NCBI GenBank assembly: GCA_049487715.1
Contig: CP150583.1
Location: forward strand, 124,001 to 188,000
Origin: Pycnococcus provasolii
Lineage: Eukaryota > Chlorophyta > Pseudoscourfieldiophyceae > Pseudoscourfieldiales
DNA: 64,000 nt
Direction: 5' to 3'
Shown: positions 19,101-30,416 of the stretch, piece after piece
Position numbering within the stretch: the first letter of the stretch is position 1
Layout: each line of letters opens with the position of its first letter
Translations under genes and position numbers: made by a program
Notes under the pieces: generated by a model
The model's input: the letters and a program-made list of their open reading frames with translations, nothing else
The model's database searches: none
What the model was told of the DNA's origin: nothing

Positions 19101-22100
19101 TACACTGCCTCACGCCGGACGTTGAGCCGCACCTTGGCAACTTCGCAGTGCTGAATGGCCGAACGCTCACGAAGGTGCCCTTCGAGCACACCGAGGTGGC
19201 AATGGAATGCGATGGCAAGGACGATTTCGCGCTGGCGAACCCTTGCTCGGGTCTGATCAAGGCACACGAGACTGGCTACTCGTTCTCGGCGTGGATTTAT
19301 CCGTACGACGCTCCGGTGACTCGCGCCCCGCCTCCGAGCCCGCCGCCTCCGAGCCCGCCGCCTCCGAGCCCGCCGCCGCCACCACCGCCGCCGCCGCCGA
19401 GCCCGCCGCCGAGCCCGCCGCCGAGCCCGCCGCCGCCGGCGAATGTTGGCCGCTCGCGCCGCAACCTGCTCGCGGATGGCAGCGACAGCTGGACGTCCGA
19501 TCCAATGGCGTGTGACGCGTCGGATTCATCGATGTGTGCTGCCAGCTCGCAAATTTCGAACCAGACGGACAACACGTTCGAGACGTGGGACACATCAGCG
19601 AAGAACGGTGATAAGCGCTTCGGAGCGACCCGGCGCACGCTGAAGGGCCATGCCGGTGCCAAGAAGGCGGAGACGACTGTGCTCGCTTTCGAGGATCTCA
19701 CCGGTGCCCACCAGAACTCGGCGCTTTTGATGTACGACGGAGAACGCTTCTTTTACTACGACGACAACATCCTCGACGTTTTCTCTGTCACGCGATCGTC
19801 ACCACCGAACGAGTGGTACTTCGTGCGCGTTTCAGTGAAGCGCAAGTCGCAAGGCGGCGCAGGGTTTGGAACTCTGGAGGTGAACGGTGAAATGGTGGCG
19901 AACTTCACCACAATGTCATTCCCCAAGGCAACGGGAAGTGTCACGGCGTGCGCTGACTACAACCTCGCGGGTGCGGCAGATTCATACTTCTACGGCCTCG
20001 TGGATGAGCTCACGATTTCGAGTGACCCGGACTACACGTACGACTTCATGAAGAAGCACCACCCGCATCCGCCAAGCCCCGTGCAGTGCTACTACGATTT
20101 TGCGCGCCACTACGTGCCGTCGCCGCCGCCACCGCCTGATTCGCCGCCGCCGTCGCCGCCGCCGTCACCGGGGACGACGACGGCCGCTCCGCAGATGGCT
20201 GTGGCTGGCCGCCGTGCGATTGACGGTGGCCGACGCAACCTGCTCGGCGGTGGTCAGTACGGAATGGACGATATCAAGTTTGCGAAGATGCAAGCTTCGG
20301 AAGATGGAATCGGTGCACCTATTCCATTTGCACCGCTCCTCTCGTTCCACTCGGACAGCGGTGTGTACGGCACGGACATGGTCATGGCTGACGCGTTCTT
20401 CTCTCCTGAGCCTGTGATGTCCACAGCACCTTGGATGCCGGCCACCATTCTGAGCATGTCACCGTCCACAGGAACGGTCACGGGAGGCACTCCGGTGACG
20501 TTGACGGGCTCGAACTTCGCACGCAGCCAGTGGTTTGGCACATCCTTCGATAACGGAAAGACAGCGCTCAAGGCGACGATCACCGGTAAGATCACGAAGG
20601 AGCCGCTGAAGGTGGTTGTGACAACGCAGGGCATGGGCTGCGGCTATGAGAACGTCGTTCAAGCCACGAATGACGGCAAATACTTCGGTGACACCCATGC
20701 TGGAAACTTTACCTTCACTCCGGAGCGTGCGGGACTGGAACTTGACGTTCTCGATCACTTGACGTTTGACGGTCAGCAAGAGGGCTATAAGACAACAATT
20801 AATGTGGGATTGCCAGCCGCTGGTCGAGACATGGTGCCAAACACGGCTCGGACTCTTCCCATGACATTGACGCCGGCATACGTTACGCCAGTGACAAATG
20901 ATTGGTTCAAGGTTGGACAGCCGCACACATTCATCTTCTGGATGTTCCTCGACAACATTGCGGGAAGTGCTTCGGCGCCTATCATCCCGATGGGCGCTTG
21001 GAAGATGGTGTCATTCGTGACTGATTCGTTCGACCATGAAGCTACGAATTTTACCGTGTACGTGAACAGCGCACCCGCGTCAGCCGCGGAGGAGGCATAC
21101 TACAAGTCCATGATGCCCACGTTCTTCTACTATGGAAAGTTGACAACCGAGCTGACGTCCGTGGTAACAACTGGCATTATTGACGAGGCCTGGTTTTACG
21201 GACGTGCGCTGTCTCCGTGCGAGATCACATCTCGGTACTTCACGAGTCGTTATGCAATCGACATGACGAAGGATCCCTCCGCGCTAGTTTCAGGCGACGT
21301 CAGCATCACGCTGGACGAATTCCACATTGGCGCGTGGGTGTACCCGTACAAGCTCAGTGGCAAGCAAATTGTCGCTTCCACGGAAGGCACGAAGGCTGCC
21401 TATGGCGACACCTCAGACTCCTTCCTTACCTTTGGCGTGCAGGATGAGGCTGCGTGGCTCGCCGTTCACGTTGGATGCAAGTCCGAACCCTGCCAGTCGT
21501 ACCGCGAGGCTTACAGCTGGCGCACGCGCCTTTTGCCGCACCGGTGGTCGCACATCTCGGCGACGTACGATGGAACGTCGGCATACTTCTACGTCGACGG
21601 CATCCTCTCGGACAAGGTGAACTTCGCCGGTGGTGCGGCACCTCTCACGTCTGTTGGAGGCCCCGTGAAGACGTCAACGCTCGTGCTCGGGCAGGGCTAT
21701 CCGAATGGCGCGGGCCTTCCCGGCACGTACGACTTCAACGGTGTCATCTACGACCTGACTATCGAGCAGGGCACGCCCGCTGCATACGAGGTGAAGAAGT
21801 ACGTGCAGTGCCCTCTTCGCGAATACACGAAACGTCTGAGTTTCTCGAGCAGCATCTATGACAACACGACAAAGGCGTCGTTCGGCAGTGTGAGCGGATT
21901 CGAGCCGCTTTTCGTCAACGCCACGAGCGATGCCATCGAAACGGATTTCCATGCGTCCACGTTCAGCGGCGCCGATCTCTCCGGCACGAACTCGGGCAAG
22001 GTGGGCGCCTTCACGGTGACGCGCCGTGGCTACTGCGGCCAAAAGCGCATGCGCGGCGGAGACCCGATCGTCGTGACGCAGGCGCTTTGCGATTCGACGC

Positions 22101-25100
22101 CGCCGGTTGGCAGCGACGGGAAGTACAACTTCACGGCGTGCGCGTTCAGCAAGGAAGCTGATGTGATGGACACGGGAGACGGATCGTACCACGTGACATT
22201 CGAGGGAATTCCTTGCGGTGCCGTGAAGACGTATGTGTGGCCTGAGATGAAGGTGTTCGACACACCAATCAGTCCGTCGGCGGTGAGTGCGAAGCACAGC
22301 ATGATCACGAGCCGCACAGAGCTCTGCTTCGGCGTGGTGAATACGCTTCAGATCCAGGCTATGGATGCGTACGGCTGCAAGGCTGACCTCGGAGGCAGCG
22401 AGACCTTCAAGGTGGATCTTGCGGGCCCCACAGTGCAGTCCGCCACGGTGTCGCCTGTCGGCGGTAGCGTGTACGAGGCGAAGTACGTGCCGCATGGCCC
22501 CGGGCAGTACCGTCTCACCGCATCGTTAGCGGCTGAGCCAAGCTTTGTGATTAGCAGCCTTCCCGCAGATGGCTTCCTCTCCGAGCCTTACACCTGCAAA
22601 GACTATGCTGGCACCGCGGGCATTTTCGGAGGGGATTGTCCAGCTCTTCAGCGTGTTGGCTTTTGCAACGTGGGCCAGCCATTTGCGCCTCTGGTTTCTG
22701 GTATGTGCCCATTTTCATGTGGAGCGTGTGGTACATTTGACAAGGACAAGGATGACGGTTTTGAAGGTATGCTGGCGATATGGGCAACCCAGAATCCCGG
22801 TTTTCCCACGACCTGTGCAGATGCCTTGGCGACCAAGACGGGCGACGCGATATACCAGATTGCCTGTCCTGAGACGTTCCCAGCAAAGGCTGCCATGACC
22901 CCGTGGACACGGATTGCATCTGCGACTCCATTCGCGACCACGTCTACGAAGCTCGTTTTCACCCCCTATCTACTCTCTGGCCCGCCGGACTCATTCGACT
23001 ACTCGGTTCAAAGCAGCTACGGCGATGTGATTGTCAACCTGACGGCTACGATAACACCCGGGTCCTCCGAGGTGACGCTCGAGGCTAAGGATGAGGTTAT
23101 CAGGGTTAATGACCCTACCCTAACCCTAGACCCTCGGACGGGGTTATTTGGCACCAGGGTTTCGGCACCCTTGGCCGACATCTGCATTGACGTGTGCGAT
23201 GGCGAATCTGTCTACTTCGACGGCAACACTACCATCACCTTCACGGAACAGGGACCGGCTGACAACGTGGCACTCGAACTCGCGGGAAGTGACGGCGCGA
23301 CGATGGAGGCTTGGTTCAAGACATCCGCCGTGCCGAGCGATGCATACCTCATCTTCAAGGGATCGCCGTCCACGATTGGAAAGAAGACGTCCAAGACATT
23401 CAGCATGGTGCTCAAGAACGCCACGAGTGCGTACGGATCGATTTACCTTGGATTGGGAAACACGGAGGAGGTGACGGGAGCGTTCCCGGGACCCATTTCG
23501 GATGACCAGTGGCATCACCTGGCGGTGTCGTACACCGGTTCGTCCATCTCGATGTACCTCGATGGAACTCAGGTGGGTACCAACGGAATCGCGTCGCCGA
23601 CCAAGGCTGTTCCGGACAACAAGTACGACAATCCGGTCGTGCTTGGGTTCAACTACGTCGGACTGCTGGACGAGGTGAAGCTGCTCACGCACGGCCGTTC
23701 GGCGGAGGAGGTGGCAGATTTCGGGTACTGCCCGCCCACGGCGAGCTCCGCAATTCTGTCCAAGGTGGCTGCGTACTTCCCTCTGAATGTGGGTCCGGGT
23801 GGCAACACGTCGTTTGCCGGCATCGGCGCCGCGTGCTATCCGTATGGATCCGATCAGCCGTGTCTGCAGGGAACGCTTGTCACGACGTCGGCTGATGCGC
23901 CGTCGGTGGCAAATCTCATCTCCGGCCATTCCGTTGATGACACGCCGCTCAGTGCGCCCGGCGAGGGACCGGGTTTCCCGTCGGCGAAGTACTCGATTTA
24001 CAGCGGACCGGGACTGACTGAGTGGTTCTCCAACTCTGAGGCTCCGGCGTTTACCATCACGGCGAAGGACAAGTGCGAATTCAACTACGTTGATGGATCT
24101 TCGACGGCTTTCTCGACGTTCCTGACGCGGCGCAACATCAAGTACTTCGACGCGGAAGGACCAAGCGACGAGCTTCCGATGGGCTATCCCACGGAGACTG
24201 CCGATCAGCCTATGTCGACGCGTACGTCTGTTCCGAATCGCGGATTTTGCGTGGGAGGCTCTGGGCTTGGCAACACGTACAACGCAAAGATCCTCGGCGC
24301 GAAGACGGGCCCTCATCACATGCAGATTCTTGCGGAAATGGTGCCTGGCACGGCGCAGAGCGCGCCCATCCCGCTTGTCAAAATGGACATTGCTGCGGGC
24401 GAGCCGTCGTCCGTCGTCGTGAAGGCGATGCCGACGGAGGCTGGTGCGACCGCGAGTGTAAGTGTGACTCTGCTGGACAACTCGCTGAACATTGTGCACG
24501 TGAAGCAGGATCTCGTCGTGACCGTGATGCCGGATGGTGATCCCACAATCGGCATCCCGTCCACGTATACAACGTTCAATGCGGCGACGGGCGAGTACAC
24601 CGTTGCGGTGATCGCGGGTGTTCCGGGCATCTACACATTTATCGCGTCCGTGTCCACCACGGCTGCCGGCGTTGTGGCCAGCACGCCCACACAGCTTGAG
24701 ATTGGAAGCGGTGCGTACCGCCACGTGCTGACGGATGGCATGACGGTGCCCGAGGCTGCGAATCGCTTCGAGCATGCTGGCGTCGTGTACAAGAATGACC
24801 TGTACGTCGTTGGCGGAGCTGCGGGCAAGACGCGCCACTACCTCAGCGACGTGCTCAAACTGTCAAATGTCGACGGACAGGCTGACAAGCTCGCATCATT
24901 TTCGTACCGCGTTCCCATCGCCGTCAAGGCGGCCAATACCTCCGACTCTGTGGCGGTAATGATGGAGCTCGACACCGCCGCACTCGTGAGCGCCGGAAAG
25001 CTGAGGGCTGACTGCGCAGATCTTCTCGTCACGGACGGCAGCAATGGTGCCACGCTTCCCTTCGTGGTGGACTCGTTCCCCGGGTGCAACAACGAGAAGA

Positions 25101-26731
25101 CGTTGGTGTTTGCTCGTCTCGGGGCTGGTGCACTGGCGTCCGGCGCGACGACTATTGACCTGTACTACGGAGCGGCGCGGCTTGAAACGAGCCTCGCCGC
25201 CACGGACCTCTCGACGGTTTTCGATATGTACGAGAGCTTCGAGGACGGCGACCTGGCGAAGAGCCAGTTCTCCACCCCTGCTGCTTGCGAGAACGACTCG
25301 ATGTTTGGCGAGGTGTCCGTGACGTGCGATCACATTGCCATGCACGGCAAGTGCGCGTTGCACATTCCGGCCAAGACGAAGAGCGTTGTCAGCAGCCCCC
25401 CAATGGGATTGGACACGTACGTGATGCGCGCGTGGCTTTACGACAACGACGCCGTCTCCGCGAGCCACTACGCGAGCGTGGACTACGCGATGTGCGCTCG
25501 AAGTGCCGACGGCATCGAGGCGCGCGGCCTTCGCAGCGCTTCCGTGGGCGTGAACACGTTGTGCCACGCGACGGAGTACTGCTCGGCATCGCCTTGGATT
25601 TCGTCTCCGATGGACAAGCGTTCCGCCGCCTGGCAGTTGCTGGAGATCAAGGTTACGTCTGCGACGAAACCCTTCGTTTTCGACGAATTCGTCGAAAACG
25701 AATTCGACGAAAACGAATTGGAGGGAACCATCTCGATCAACGGCGTGATGGTGCAAAATCTCGGAAGCCCCTCGAGCGCTAAGTTGGAGGCGGTGACGCT
25801 GTCCGCGGGCCACTCGCACACGTTCGTGAATGGCACTGGCAACCTTGGCATGGCGCTCTGGGATGCGGTGTATGCGACAGCGTACCCCAAGGGCCTCGAG
25901 CTGTCGATGGGCGCCGAGGAGCCGGTGTCTAAGTTGGCGGGATCGCGCACGTGGACTCGCATCGTGCCATCGACGACGACGAATCCGCCCCCGCGCAACG
26001 CGCACAGCGCCGTGCTGGACGGAGACACCATTGTGGTATTTGGAGGCGAACGTAGTGCATTCCACTACAACGACGTCTGGAGCTTCAACATCACGACGCA
26101 GGAGTGGACGTTCCACCGTCCAGGCACACTCGGCGACGCGACGGAGCCGGAGAAGCCAGCACCACGATCGGATCACGCCGCGGTGATGGTTGGCGGCATG
26201 ATGATTGTGAGCGGAGGAAGTGGAGGTCGTGCGGCGTACTCGGACACATGGGCGTTTGACGCGAAGACGAACAAGTGGACAAAACTGATGGAGGATGGCG
26301 CGAGCCTTGGGGCTCGTTACGGACATGCGGCGGCCGCAGTCTCCGGCACTGATACGTACTACGTGTTTGGTGGACTTGTTTCAGGACAGTTCACGACAGA
26401 TTTCATGTCTTGTAAGGTGAACGCCACGTTTGTGACGTGCACCGACTTGAGCTCCACCGTGCCCGAGGGCATGGCTGGTCGCATCGAGCACATCATGGCA
26501 GCAGACGCAGAGTTTGTGTACGTGCACGGCGGTAGCTCGTCGAGCCAGACGATGGGGATCGGGTCGGTGTGGAAGTACAACATTGCTGCATCTTCATGGA
26601 CGCAGATTGTGGCGACGATTCCCGATGCACCTGAGAACCTTAGGTATGAGCATGTAGGTGCTAAGGTGACAGGTGGCATGGTAATTTCGTACGGTGCGGA
26701 AAGTTCAGGAACGCACTTTATCGGATGCTAA
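16137..26731 (+). CDS. giant secreted multidomain LamG/TIG/filamin/Kelch protein with poly-proline linkers
   Basis: Exon 1 (16137-16226) encodes the signal peptide MLANWRRNALGAMALVATAL..., then a 308-nt GTGAGT...TTCAG intron, then one exon from 16535; about 3,428 residues in total. Approximate order by residue: LamG-like fold (40-250) with a poly-Pro insert (120-160); a TIG-like segment (about 365); LamG (540-700); TIG-like (about 755); LamG (920-1205) with a Pro-Ser insert (961-1000); a third Pro-rich linker (1225-1243); TIG/IPT (1330-1425); two LamG-like folds (1430-1800); filamin-type repeat (1940-2040); Cys-rich ShKT-like module (2048-2100); LamG (2256-2432); filamin-type repeat (2646-2756); one Kelch unit, a DUF2341-like and LamG-like insert (2816-3160), then more Kelch units to the end. 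LamG folds are shown by WHH...YVDG and F.G.LDEV...R motifs. The architecture fits a cell-wall or surface glycan-binding protein. No C-terminal membrane segment is seen. Confidence 0.85.
16227..16534 (+). other. intron of the giant LamG gene (308 nt)
   Basis: The donor AAG|GTGAGT follows directly after the signal-peptide codons, and the acceptor TAACCCTTCAG|GAT precedes an ordered domain. The phase is 0. The intron has no stop in the downstream frame, so a naive long frame runs through it and hides the signal peptide. Confidence 0.85.
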
Positions 26732-27301
26732 AAAAAAAGGAGCCGCTGATTAGCAGCATATAACAAGAAGAGGAATTCCATTTGATTGATGATGTGGCGA
26801 ATTGTTATATTATTATAAGTCCTTTCGTCAGCAGACGAAGAGAGGAACATTTTGGGACGTGACGCACATATGGAGAAAAAAAAAGCATTTGGAGAAAATT
26901 AATGATGCGTGTGTGATTCACGAGTGTGTGCGTGTGTGTGTGTGTGTGTGTTTGTGTGGGTAAGAACATTCGATTTAAAAAAAGAGAAAATTTTCAAAAA
27001 AATAAATAAATATTTGTCCAAGTATTAATACAGCATGTATGTCCACCCGTGACCGTGGTGGTCCCAACAATCTTGATAATTTATTTTTTGTTGTTATGAC
27101 ATATACATAAGTAAGGGTCCCGAGGTGCAGTTATACATACTTACCTTTACCTTAACGACGACACGCTTCGCAGCAACTACTACGGTAAACTGTACTGTAA
27201 TATTTAAAATACCATCTGTGACTCTGTAACTCCTCTCGCTAAGCTGCTAAGGTTGTTTGTTAAGAAAGAAAGAAAGAAAGGGGGAGTGGAGTTCCGTGGC
27301 A

Positions 27302-27338
27302 ACCTAACCCTAACCCTAACCCTAACCCTAACCCTAAA
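27302..27338. repeat. interstitial telomere-type tract, (CCCTAA)n, about 6 units
   Basis: Run of CCTAAC units on the plus strand, the opposite orientation to the tract at 12752, ending CCCTAAACGG. Confidence 0.9.
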
Positions 27339-27744
27339 CGGAAAGGTTTCCGTTTGCCCCTGGAGCTGTTTCCTTGCTTATTACCATGCACCTGGGTGCC
27401 TGGGTGGACTTGTTTCCTTTTCGAAAGAAAGAACCCCGAAAACCGAGAACTCCAGAAAAACACGGAAACTTCCAAACCCCCAAATGGAAAAATCCCCAGT
27501 CGACAGAAAAAAAAACTAAAAATGGAAACTTCCAAACCCCGAATCAAATTTCCCCAAATGAAACCCCAAACTTCCAAACCCCTCAAATGGAAATGGAACT
27601 TGGATCGGGCCCCAAATGCCAAATCGACGGGGATTCGGAGGATACCCCTTCGCGCCGCCGTGGTCACGGGAGGGGCGCACCCCCTTCCGCCGACGCCTTT
27701 CATCGTCGGCATTCTGCCGTCTCGGTCGCTGCTTTCCAGGCGAG

Positions 27745-28143
27745 GTACGTACCATGTCCAGGCGTTCGTGTGTCCTTTTGGTGGTTGGAGGCTTGTTGGA
27801 ATGAAGCTTGTGGTTGTGGTGGTTGTGACGCTTGTGTGATCCTTGTTCAAGCGCCTTGAAAAGCGAAAGGGCTTACGCCTTGTCCTTGGGTCATGGTGGA
27901 TCGATCGGTCGCTCGACGACGACGACGACGACGTGGTGGTGGTGGTCGTGGTGGGGAAGGAGGGGATGCTCACAGACAGGCGTGCCAACAGGTGGTTGGT
28001 GGGTTGTGGGATGATGATGAACATGAGAACACACACAAAAAAGAAAGAAAAAGCGCACGCACAAAGATGGACGAAATTCACCTCACTCACACTTCCAACC
28101 AACAACCCCAACCACAAACAACCTCACATACAATATATTTCAG
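27745..28143 (+). other. possible 5' UTR intron of RPL26
   Basis: A GAG|GTACGT donor lies at 27745 just after a pyrimidine-rich CTTTCC element typical of ribosomal-protein transcription starts. A pyrimidine-poor but usable ATATATTTCAG acceptor ends at 28143, 17 nt before the RPL26 ATG. Ribosomal-protein genes often carry such leader introns. No transcript evidence is available. Confidence 0.35.
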
Positions 28144-28160
28144 GCTGAGAGAACAGAACG

Positions 28161-28601
28161 ATGAAGTTCAACCCGAACGTCAGCAGCTCGCGTCGCAAGT
28201 CGCGCAAGGCGCACTTCACGGCACCCAGCCATGAGAGGCGCAAGCTCATGTCCTCGGCACTCAGCCAGGACCTGCGCAGCAAGTACGGTGTGCGCAGCCT
28301 GCCTGTCCGAAAGGATGACGAGGTGTCTGTGGTGCGGGGCACGTACAAGGGTCGCGAGGGAAAGGTGATACAAGTGTACCGCAAGAAGTGGGTGATCCAC
28401 GTTGAGCGCATCACGCGCGAGAAGGTGAACGGATCGACAGTGCAGGTGGGACTTGACCCGTCGAAGTGCGTGCTTACGAAGCTGAAGCTCGACAAGGACC
28501 GCAAGTCCCTGCTCGAGAGGAAGAAGGGCGCGGCTGGTGCCGAGAAGGGCAAGGGCAAGTTCACGGAGGATGAGGTGAAGGCTATGCAGGACGTGGATTA
28601 A
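28161..28601 (+). CDS. RPL26: 60S ribosomal protein L26 (uL24)
   Basis: A 146-residue cytosolic large-subunit ribosomal protein. The N-terminus [19 protein letters not shown], the [20 protein letters not shown] block and the KOW motif region ([33 protein letters not shown]) are diagnostic for eukaryotic L26, which binds near the polypeptide exit tunnel and assists 60S assembly. Length matches the family. The Lys-rich C-terminal tail ([21 protein letters not shown]) is the usual variable extension. The coding region is intronless; an intron in the leader is possible. Confidence 0.97.
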   Translation: MKFNPNVSSSRRKSRKAHFTAPSHERRKLMSSALSQDLRSKYGVRSLPVRKDDEVSVVRGTYKGREGKVIQVYRKKWVIHVERITREKVNGSTVQVGLDPSKCVLTKLKLDKDRKSLLERKKGAAGAEKGKGKFTEDEVKAMQDVD

Positions 28602-28871
28602 ATAAATGTACACTCCCCACCTTTTGTTGGTAGCTTAGCAAGCGGACTTACAGAAGTAATAACGTGAACTGACTTACCAATATAAGAAAAAATATGAAGA
28701 TGAATCGTTGTCCGCTGCTCGTGACGTAACGTTCCGGCTGGCTGATTGACAAAAACTTTCACACGGAAAGGTGCACACGGAGTAGTCGTCGTGTACAGCA
28801 AACAGTCCTCGTTGTTGTTTGGAAAATCGGCGTTTTCTTAAAACAAAAATAAATAAATAAAATAGAGTCGA

Positions 28872-30416
28872 TTACAGGACGGTTTGCAAGGCCGCGGAGA
28901 CACTGCCGCGCACGACGCGATAGCAAAATAAAGACGAGTAGTAATACGGGCTGATGCACAGAAATGCGACGCGAGATGACGCTTTCATGGAGAAGTTCAC
29001 AACCAGTGACGAAGGCGAAGAAGAAGGCTTATCCTCCACCCTCCTCTCAGAAGAACTCCGCTCCACTCGCGCGTTCTTCTCCTCTACCAGCGAAAACGAG
29101 CGAAGACGACTCGTGTCGCCGGTGAGAATTCCGTACGCTAGAGCCACAAGCCATACAGGTGCGCAGACACACGCCTGCACAAGGGCACTCGCAACCGCCA
29201 CGTGTGTCACGCAGCTTCGCACGCACGCTTTGATCGTGCGCACGGCAATATCGCTCACGCTCGATGCGTCGATGGACGAGTCACCTTGACACACGTGCTG
29301 CTCACGCACGCGAGGAGAGATTCGCGGTGAGATGTCGGCGTACGAGTGCGGCGGTAGCGGCACCATCAGATCTACCTCCTCGTCGTCCGAGTTGTCCTCG
29401 GGCATTGGTGGCGTCGGATGGACGGTCGGCCCTTGTTGTTGCGATGGTGGCGGCGGTGGTGGCGGTGGCGATAGCGGCGGCGGCAGTTGTGCCGCATGTC
29501 TGTTTCGTTTGGGTCCCAGTGATACGCCCTCAAGGTTCGAAAGCGCGGATTGGCGGCGGCGTGCGACGACTCGCCGCCGCTTCGTCGTGCGGCTTGACGA
29601 CGTCGAAGTCACAGGCATCTCCGGCTTCGTCTGCACCGTGTCGCTATGCGGCGCGAAAGGGCGTGCGCCTTGCACGTGTGCTCCGGGTGCGTAATCCTCG
29701 ACTCGTGTTTTGGATGGCGGTGCCTCAACCACTTTCGCTCGTGGCGTGCTCGAAGGCAGTGTCTCGATATATTTGGGCTCCGCCGCATCTTTGGAATCTG
29801 TGGTGGTGGTGGCATCATGTGTCGCGGGTGACGTTGTTATTGGTGTCGCCCAAGCTCGACCTCCCGTCGCGGGTGTGACCACCGCGACGCCTTTCGCGGG
29901 TGCCTGAGCAACGTTGTATGCAACTGCACCGGCGATGAGCACAGCGCCAGCAGATCCGACGACGGCAGACCACACGATGCTTTGGTAGAAGAAGTTCAGC
30001 CACCACGGCGGACTGGGATAAGCTGCCTCGTTCATGCTGTCTTCGTATTCGCTGTAGACGTTGACTGCAGGGTGCGGTATTGTTTGTGCAGTGTTGGTAC
30101 GTGTTGGCGTCGGCGACGGCGGCACATCCTCGACGACGTTGATATTTCGCGCGTTGCCACTTCCGTTGGAGGAACCGGCGCTGTCGTACCACTCGACGAC
30201 TTCGCGCACGACTTTGTACGTACTTATGGATCCTCCCCCACCGACCTGTTGTCCGTTTGTGACGAGAAGTTCGATACCGTTGAACGCGAGGCAGACAAAG
30301 ACCAGCAGGGCGACGCCTCTGAAAAGCAGCAACAAGGGCCTTCTTTGGTGTGGTTGCAAGGCAGGGCCAGGGCCAGGGCCAGGGCCACCAACGCCAACAC
30401 CAGCACGCGCGGCCAT
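28872..30416 (-). CDS. membrane protein of unknown function with proline-rich cytosolic segment
   Basis: About 514 residues from the first ATG (30416); a TTG at 30536 would add a hydrophobic 40-residue leader. Hydrophobic segments are seen at RRPLLLLFRGVALLVFVCLA, SIVWSAVVGSAGAVLIAGAV, VAVASALVQACVCAPVWLVA and, weaker, near the C-terminus (VAFLCISPYYYSSLFCYRVV). Between the second and third lies a long disordered stretch with KRRRVVARRR, a poly-Pro run (PPPLSPPPPPPPPS) and an acidic DNSDDEEVDLM patch. The N-terminal GPGPGPGP is encoded by GGGCCA repeats. No family is recognised. It ends 270 bp from the RPL26 stop, in convergent orientation. Confidence 0.6.
   Translation of the reverse strand: MAARAGVGVGGPGPGPGPALQPHQRRPLLLLFRGVALLVFVCLAFNGIELLVTNGQQVGGGGSISTYKVVREVVEWYDSAGSSNGSGNARNINVVEDVPPSPTPTRTNTAQTIPHPAVNVYSEYEDSMNEAAYPSPPWWLNFFYQSIVWSAVVGSAGAVLIAGAVAYNVAQAPAKGVAVVTPATGGRAWATPITTSPATHDATTTTDSKDAAEPKYIETLPSSTPRAKVVEAPPSKTRVEDYAPGAHVQGARPFAPHSDTVQTKPEMPVTSTSSSRTTKRRRVVARRRQSALSNLEGVSLGPKRNRHAAQLPPPLSPPPPPPPPSQQQGPTVHPTPPMPEDNSDDEEVDLMVPLPPHSYADISPRISPRVREQHVCQGDSSIDASSVSDIAVRTIKACVRSCVTHVAVASALVQACVCAPVWLVALAYGILTGDTSRLRSFSLVEEKNARVERSSSERRVEDKPSSSPSSLVVNFSMKASSRVAFLCISPYYYSSLFCYRVVRGSVSAALQTVL

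Larger units (their letters stand above)
26732..28160. other. intergenic region and RPL26 5' UTR
   Basis: After the LamG stop come an A-rich stretch, a (TG)n microsatellite at about 26928-26956, A/T-rich sequence to 27100, then a GAAA run (27262-27279) and a CCCTAA tract. From 27430 to 27610 diverged repeats of GGAAACTTCCAAACCCC and AAATGGAAA occur. A possible RPL26 5' UTR intron occupies 27745-28143. No other gene is seen. Confidence 0.5.

Noticed and set aside
23144-24838. 564-codon open frame antisense to the LamG gene, and a similar one at 56253-57575
   Set aside because: Arg/His- or Ser/Ala-rich mirror translations of GC-rich coding sequence; no independent support.
27354-27859. Several 160-codon plus-strand frames before RPL26
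   Set aside because: They run through GAAA/CCAAA low-complexity repeats in two phases with no domain.
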